From Manihot esculenta (taxonomy: Eukaryota > Streptophyta > Magnoliopsida > Malpighiales > Euphorbiaceae): DNA of 64,000 nucleotides. Of the stretch, positions 58,230-64,000 are shown piece by piece. The stretch is taken from positions 27,336,716 to 27,400,715 of the forward strand of contig NC_035176.2 of the NCBI RefSeq assembly GCF_001659605.2, in the 5' to 3' direction. Numbering within the stretch: the stretch's first letter is position 1; each line of letters starts with the position of its first letter. The translations under genes were made by a program, and so were the position numbers. A model generated the notes under the pieces. It searched no databases. It worked only from the letters and a program-made list of their open reading frames with translations, and was not told where the DNA came from.

Positions 58230-59583
58230 AAAGTTCAACCTTTGAAAATGAGAGTTTTGGTGAATGGGTCCACTTTATCCACATATCTTGATGAGTCTTG
58301 TCCCGTTTGACCAACCACAAAAAGTTGCAGGAGGACAAGTCTTGGATGCTTGGTCTTTATGCCACAATGCTATTTGTTTGATGACACAGAGACGTGAGTC
58401 TAAAGTAAGATATCAAATATTTGAGGAAAAAAAGGGTGGAATTACAAGTCATAGCTTTATAATCCTTTTTGAAAGTAACTTTTTCCTTTTAATCAGAAGA
58501 AAATTTCTTTCAATCCAGCCATTCTTACTAATGTGATATCAAATTGTAGCAAAGCCTTAATTTTGATTCTTCGCTAAAAATCCAAGAAATTTGTCTTAGA
58601 TGGAGGACTAATGCAATATTGTGTCGGGTGTCTGAAGGGTATTTATGCTCTAGATAATAGCTAACTTGTTCAAGTTCTTTCTCGTTTCGTGTGGAGACTT
58701 TACCTAGGACCTAGGCTTGTGTAGGTGTAGGTTGCTGCACTGTTGGGGAGAGAATTTTGACTCCCGATAGTTATCTTCTTTAAAAGCGCATCCTTCTTCA
58801 CCAGTCTCCTCTGCAGAAGCTTTGCTTCTCCCACTTGATAATGGATTTTTCCTCCTTTCGCCATCAGGTGAGATGTATATATTTTCTTAGTTTTTTGTTG
58901 GATATGCATTTATTTTTTCTTGTTATGATAGGCTTGATTTGTTGTTTGCATGTCGTTGCATATCTCACACATGGCTTCCGAAAGTCTTGTTCTTAGAGGT
59001 TTTGCCAAGCTTTAGATGCGTGGTGGTGGGTCTGTTTTCGAGACGTTTACGACAACCATCCATAGATTGATTTGGTCTCTTACGAGCTTTGCCTACTACT
59101 ACATGCATTTATCGCTCCATGGTTAAACCTTGCTTTTTCGAGCTTTTGCCTTACCACTTTTCTGGGCTTCATGGTTTATGGTCGAGTCCTTAAAAGTTCT
59201 GAACTATAGTTCTCTTCTTAAGCTTTATGGAGAAACTTCTTAAGAACTTCAGTCTTATGCTTTCTAGGTTGCTCCTTCCCTATACAAAAAGTTTTTCTCT
59301 TGGCTTTTGCTTCTGAGATGACTTTTGGCAGATGAAAATTTTCTTACCGGCGACGCTTCTGTTTATTCTCTTATAAAGTCGAACTATTTTCTCCAGATCA
59401 AGTTTCACCTGATGGGGTTTGGTTACACGGAAGAGTTTTCTTTTAGGCCTTCTGGAGTTCTGCTTCTTGATATTGGACTTGGACTTTCTTGTATAAGACT
59501 TTCAGCAAGGGCCACGTTTAGAGTCCCTTTGGACTAGATTATAATTTTAATAAAAACCCTTCTTTAGTGAAAAAAAAAAAAAA
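58230..59583 (+). repeat. Possible retroposed sequence ending in poly(A)
   Basis: A block of balanced base composition in AT-rich surroundings. It ends AATAAA (59549-59554) followed 15 bases later by 14 A residues (59570-59583), as in a LINE 3' end or processed transcript. No protein domain was readable, and neither the 5' boundary nor a target duplication was found. Confidence 0.35.
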
Positions 59584-62082
59584 TTCTCTTTCACTACTTG
59601 ATGAATCATGTGGATAAGTCAGAAGGTTCATGTATATATTTTCCCTTTTTTTTTCTATTTTTAGTAAATATAAATTTTTTAAAATATTAGAGATATTTTA
59701 TTATATTTTTTTAAAATCAATAGACCAATTAAATAAATTTTTTTATAATATAAAATTTAAATAATAATTTTTTTAAATATTTATTATAATATTTTAGTGA
59801 AAATTAAGGGAGGAAAAATAATAATGGAACTGTTAAAAGTAGTGAATTACGATTGTAATTTTTATTTTTTAAATTAATCTTAAAATATATATAAATTTAA
59901 AATTTTTAATTTTAGTGTTTATATAAATTTAAATTTATCGGTTCTACTTCTAGTTCGATTCAAAATAAAATTTTATAAAAATAACTAAAAGAGTATGAAA
60001 TTTATTAATAACGTGACTTCTATAAAAAAAAAATAATCAATTTTTTAAAAATTAAATAACAATTTCAAATTTGTGTTTCTTATTGAAAAATTTGATAATA
60101 TTCTGAAAAAAAAATAAATAATGAAACTCAATATATTTTTAGTTATAGTTTTATGATCTATAATTTATATTTGAGAGAAAAATAAAAGAATTATTTAAAA
60201 TATTTATTATTCTTTTATATCGGAGAGAATTACTATTTAATTTTTTATATTAATGAATTAATCTCTTAATTTTAAAAAATATATTAAAATATTTTTGAGA
60301 TATTTAAAAATTTATTAATTAATTTATTCGTTAATGTTGATAAAAGTTTAAAATGAGCAATTATTTAATTAATTTTTATAAAATTAAGAGATCAACTAAT
60401 AAATTTTATTCATATTATAGGGACTAAATAATAAAATATTTAATATTTCAGAGATATTTTATTAAATTTTTTAAATTAAAGAATTAATTAATAAATTTTA
60501 CTAAATATGATGGACTAAATAGTTATTTTTCTTTAATTTATTATAATAAAAAATAAATTTAATTAACCGTTAAAATTAATTCATTTTGCATTTTTACTAT
60601 TTAAGTTATTAATAAAGTTTATGTAGATTAAAAATTCTTAATATTTTTTAACTTAAATTCTTTTAGTTAAGTTTTTTGTTTTATTATAATTCAATTAAAA
60701 TTAAAAAAAAAGGTCACTTTCACCAATAAAACTCAAAAATTAAGATAATGATTTTAATATGTAATATGATATTAAATATTTTTCAAAAAATAAACTTAAA
60801 AAAACTTTCTTTCCTTTTAAATTGATTTGTATAAGAAATTGATTAAAATTAAAAAAATTAAAAAACGTTACTTTTACTTTATAAAACTGAAAATTAAAAT
60901 AATAATTTTAATATGTAATGTAACATTAAAATTAATTAAAAAAAATAAAAAACAATATTTAAAAAACAATAAAATTATAACTCTATTTTATCGAAAATTA
61001 TAATATATCACATTTAAAATAAAAATATAATATAATATATAATCTGTCTATAATTTATAAATCTATCATTCACATAATTTAATATTATAATAAATTTAAT
61101 ATATATATATATTAAATTCATTTCTGCTAAAAGAAATTTTCTCTTTTTTGTTATAGAAATTTATTATTTAAGACTTTTTTTTATTTCACATAATTAGCAA
61201 ATATATATATGAAGTATTAATAAGAATTTTAAAATGAAAAAAAAATTATTTTTCTTTTTTCTTAAAATGATTTATTTTTTTCTTTGATGAAAGAAATATT
61301 GTTTTATGAAAAAATATAAATAATGAAAAATATTTTACTTAATGAAAGGAAAATTTAAGTTTTAAAGAAATATATTAACAAATTTATATATAGAAATTTG
61401 AATAAAATTTTTAAAATATAAAAAATAAAAAAAGAAGTGATTTTTCTTAAATAAATTTAATTTTTCACATTGATTAAAAAATATTTTTTGTTAATTAATT
61501 TTTATGAATGCATCAAACGTCAAAAAATATAAAAATATTTTTTATAAAATAAACGAGATGTCATTAAAAATATAAGTACATCAATGGAGAAAATAATACG
61601 AAATTGAGAAGTTCTATTCAAAACTCATTTGAGTGATGAAAAATAAGTTTTCTGATAATATCTTATCTTTTTTTCATTTTACATGACAGAAAAATCTTTT
61701 GCAATATTATCTTTTCGGAAACTTAATTACAACCTTTATAGCTTATAGAAGAATTCACATCACTGAATCTTCTGTTGATAAAATATCATTATTGTTGCTT
61801 GTAGATATATCATGAATCTTTTTTTTCAAACTATAAAAAATATATATTTTAATAACGGAAATATAACTATATCTTTAATATTTTTTCGTGAATGATAAAT
61901 AATATAATTGGTCGTTATTATATTAAATTTTAATTATCGTTGTAAAATATTATTTTCGACTGAATTCATAATAGATCGGATCTTGATAAAATTACTGGTA
62001 ATATAAATTATGTCCCAAGCTCTAAGACTAATAGTAGCTAAGGGTAGTGAATAGAGTTGTATTCAGGCAGAAGAAGAAGAAG
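59584..62082. other. AT-rich intergenic DNA and storage-protein promoter
   Basis: Very AT-rich (runs of A and T, TATATATAT near 61100) with no gene. The last 100 bases form the leader of the next gene. A TATA-like TATAAATT lies near 62002, about 80 bases before the start codon. Confidence 0.5.
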
Positions 62083-63157
62083 ATGGCTAGAGGTCTGAGA
62101 GTTGCTTTGTTGTTTTTTTATGGGGTGATGATGCTTAGTGCAGATTTTCATCAACAAGCAAATGCAGCAGTATCATCTAATACTATACAACTCATCAACA
62201 ATGCTAACGAACACGGCCCTTATCTAGGTTTAGTTATTCCAAATCTTTTTGAGATGAACCCTCTTCTTCAATCTCCAAACTTCACTGCTACTGATCTCAT
62301 TATCGATTTTTCTGGTAATATATATTTTTTCATAATTAAACTAAACTGTTGCATGTTCTTGTGGTTCTGCTTCTTCTATCTCTTTAGTGCGCTTCTCTTT
62401 ATGCTTAGGGAGGAGATTTCGGTTTGGAACCATTGGAGAAAAGAAGGTGATCTTGGTGATGACAGGATTAAGCTTGGTATTGTTCTTAAAACAAAGCTTG
62501 TATTTATAGCAGATTTTAGAATAAATTTGGGTGGTTTTTAATAAATTACTTCCTTCTTCTTTCATGGGTATGCTCATGCAGATAAATGCAGGCATAACTA
62601 CGCAGCTTTTACTAAGCTTTTTCAACATAGAAGGAGTTGTTCACTATGGAATTGCTGGAAATGCAAACCCATCTCTCAACATCGGAGACGTCACCATTCC
62701 CCGATACTGGGCACATACCGGACTCTGGAACTGGCAGGTACATATATGTATGTCCATATGATCCCACTCTCATTTTATACCTCAGATATATGGATCCGGA
62801 CTATATAAGAATTTACCATATGGTGTGTTAGAGAGTCGAGTGACCACTGAGTGACTACTGGCTATGGAGTTTTGAACAGTACGTGCATGCATGGTTGTTG
62901 TGCAGAGATACGGACATGGACCTGAAGAGGAGCTTCCCCTGGAAGCAAATGGTGACTATACGAGGGATATTGGGTATCTTAAATTTGCAAACTACACAGT
63001 AAACGTCACCGGGTGTAGCGCCTACGATAACTTGCTAAACAATGTATGGTATCAGCCTGAAGAAGTTTTTCCTGTAGATGGAAATCCTGAGGAGAGACAA
63101 CATGTCTTTTGGGTTCCTGTTGATCTTGCTTACTTTGAAATTTCTCAGACTCTAAAG
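62083..63157 (+). CDS. Bark-storage/phosphorylase-superfamily protein, 5' part (runs off window)
   Basis: Exons 62083-62314, 62409-62476, 62582-62737 and 62906-63157 with GT-AG junctions give 236 codons in phase. ATG 62083 was chosen over the in-frame ATG 62047 because it starts a clear signal peptide: MARGLRVALLFFYGVMMLSA, with cleavage probably after QANA. The mature part shows IGEKKVILVMTGL, NAGITTQLLLSFFNIEGVVH, GIAGNANPSLNIGDVTIPRY and FWVPVDLAYFEIS. These are marks of the plant bark/vegetative storage proteins related to nucleoside phosphorylases (PNP/UDP family). About the last 100 residues are missing and should lie right of the window after an intron of more than 840 bp, unless the gene is truncated. 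Such proteins enter the secretory pathway and store nitrogen; whether this one keeps enzyme activity cannot be told. Confidence 0.88.
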
Positions 63158-64000
63158 GTAATAACTTTCTACTTTGCATACATTTATCAGATCTGAGGGA
63201 GAAAAACAGTATTAGATCGAAAATGTAACAGAGTTGATAGGATTTGAGATGAAGCGGACCTGAAGCAGCGATCGTAGATTACTGTCGGTTAAAATGAGTG
63301 AGGTCGTAAATTATTGGCAATGGTTTAAGAATCCTTTAAAAAGTTAAATAACAATTTAATTTCTAAAATATTTTCGATTTGAATAGATATATATAATATT
63401 TATAATATATATAAAAGTGTGAATGGAAGTGTGGACTTTTGAATTGATTAAATTATTTTTATATATTTTTAATATATAATTAAAATTTTAATTTTAAAAT
63501 TATTATTTTACATATAAATTTTATTATTAATAACTTTTAATTAATTGATAATTCTTCATAGGACTCTTAATAATTTATAATTTATTTATAACATATATAA
63601 AAATGTGGATGAGTGCGAAAACTTTTAAATTAATATTTACAAAAATTAAGTAATAATATAAAATTAAAATTTTAATTATATATATAATTCAATGAGAATA
63701 GAATTATTATTTTACTTATATATTCTATTATATTAATAACTCTTAATTAATTGATAATTCTACATAAATAGGATTCCTAATAGTTTTAAGTTAATTAAAG
63801 AAAACCATAAAACTTATTATTCTATTTTATTTTATTTAATAAAATACAAAGAATTTTTTCTTAAATTAGAAATTTATATTGAAATAACTTATATAATTTA
63901 CAGATTTTTTCGCTGTGAATAATAATAATTTAATTTAATTTAATTAATGTATCTATAATAAAAATAGTGAGTGCAAAACGTTAAGCTAGCTTACTATACG
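63158..64000. repeat. AT-rich DNA, probably intron 4, with diverged tandem repeats
   Basis: It starts with the GTAATA donor of the storage-protein gene. About 63400-63590 and 63590-63790 are two diverged copies of one roughly 200-bp unit (shared TTTTAATTAATTGATAATTC and GTGGA...ACTTTT blocks). No exon was recognised before the window ends. Confidence 0.5.

Overview
This is a 64 kb stretch of plant nuclear DNA. It is AT-rich, with intron-split genes carrying GT-AG junctions and long nested retrotransposon blocks. The gene content (PEX4, tocopherol cyclase VTE1, a bark-storage-type protein) and the repeat style fit a woody eudicot. A Malpighiales/Euphorbiaceae genome of the cassava/rubber type is my best guess, but the species is inferred and not shown by the sequence. 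No rRNA, tRNA, CRISPR or bacterial-type feature was seen.

Genes. (1) 6014-9306 (+): a 13-exon alpha/beta hydrolase of about 357 aa. (2) 11408-13271 (-): PEX4/UBC21, the peroxisomal ubiquitin-conjugating E2, 157 aa in 5 coding exons plus a leader exon. (3) 46915-57411 (+): VTE1, plastid tocopherol cyclase, about 508 aa in 10 exons, with a 5.2 kb fourth intron full of transposons and a GC-AG fifth intron. (4) 62083 to beyond the right edge (+): the first four exons (236 codons) of a secreted bark-storage/nucleoside-phosphorylase-like protein. The genes do unrelated jobs (peroxisome import, vitamin E synthesis, storage or nucleoside metabolism) and show no functional cluster.

Repeats. 1-5640: AT-rich DNA with two inverted copies of one MITE and a lone exon-like block. 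14562-15223: a hAT-like element. 16075-35203: a three-layer nest. The outer layer is a decayed Reina-like chromovirus on the minus strand (LTRs 16075-16513 and 34781-35203). Its RNase H region is split by a Tekay/Del-type chromovirus insertion (18088-32268, target duplication AGCCC). The 3' LTR of that insertion is in turn split by an almost complete Tekay/Del-type element (21330-30900, target duplication GGCAG). 37777-46606: a retroposon with an 11-bp target duplication, split by a copia element (38430-46303) that itself holds a solo LTR (40530-42785, duplication AGAAA) and a Mutator-like MITE (44168-44952). VTE1 intron 4 holds a TIR element (49155-50733) and an old Tekay-type solo LTR (50761-53507, duplication GAGAC) with a TRIM element inside it (51475-51753).

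Most unusual object. The middle layer of the 16-35 kb nest begins and ends with the same LTR end (U5) in inverted orientation, yet it is flanked by a perfect 5-bp target duplication. Its left 1.3 kb is an inverted and scrambled patchwork of U5, gag, leader and integrase pieces. The simplest reading is that integrase inserted a chimeric cDNA made by template switching, using two U5 ends in place of the usual U3/U5 pair.
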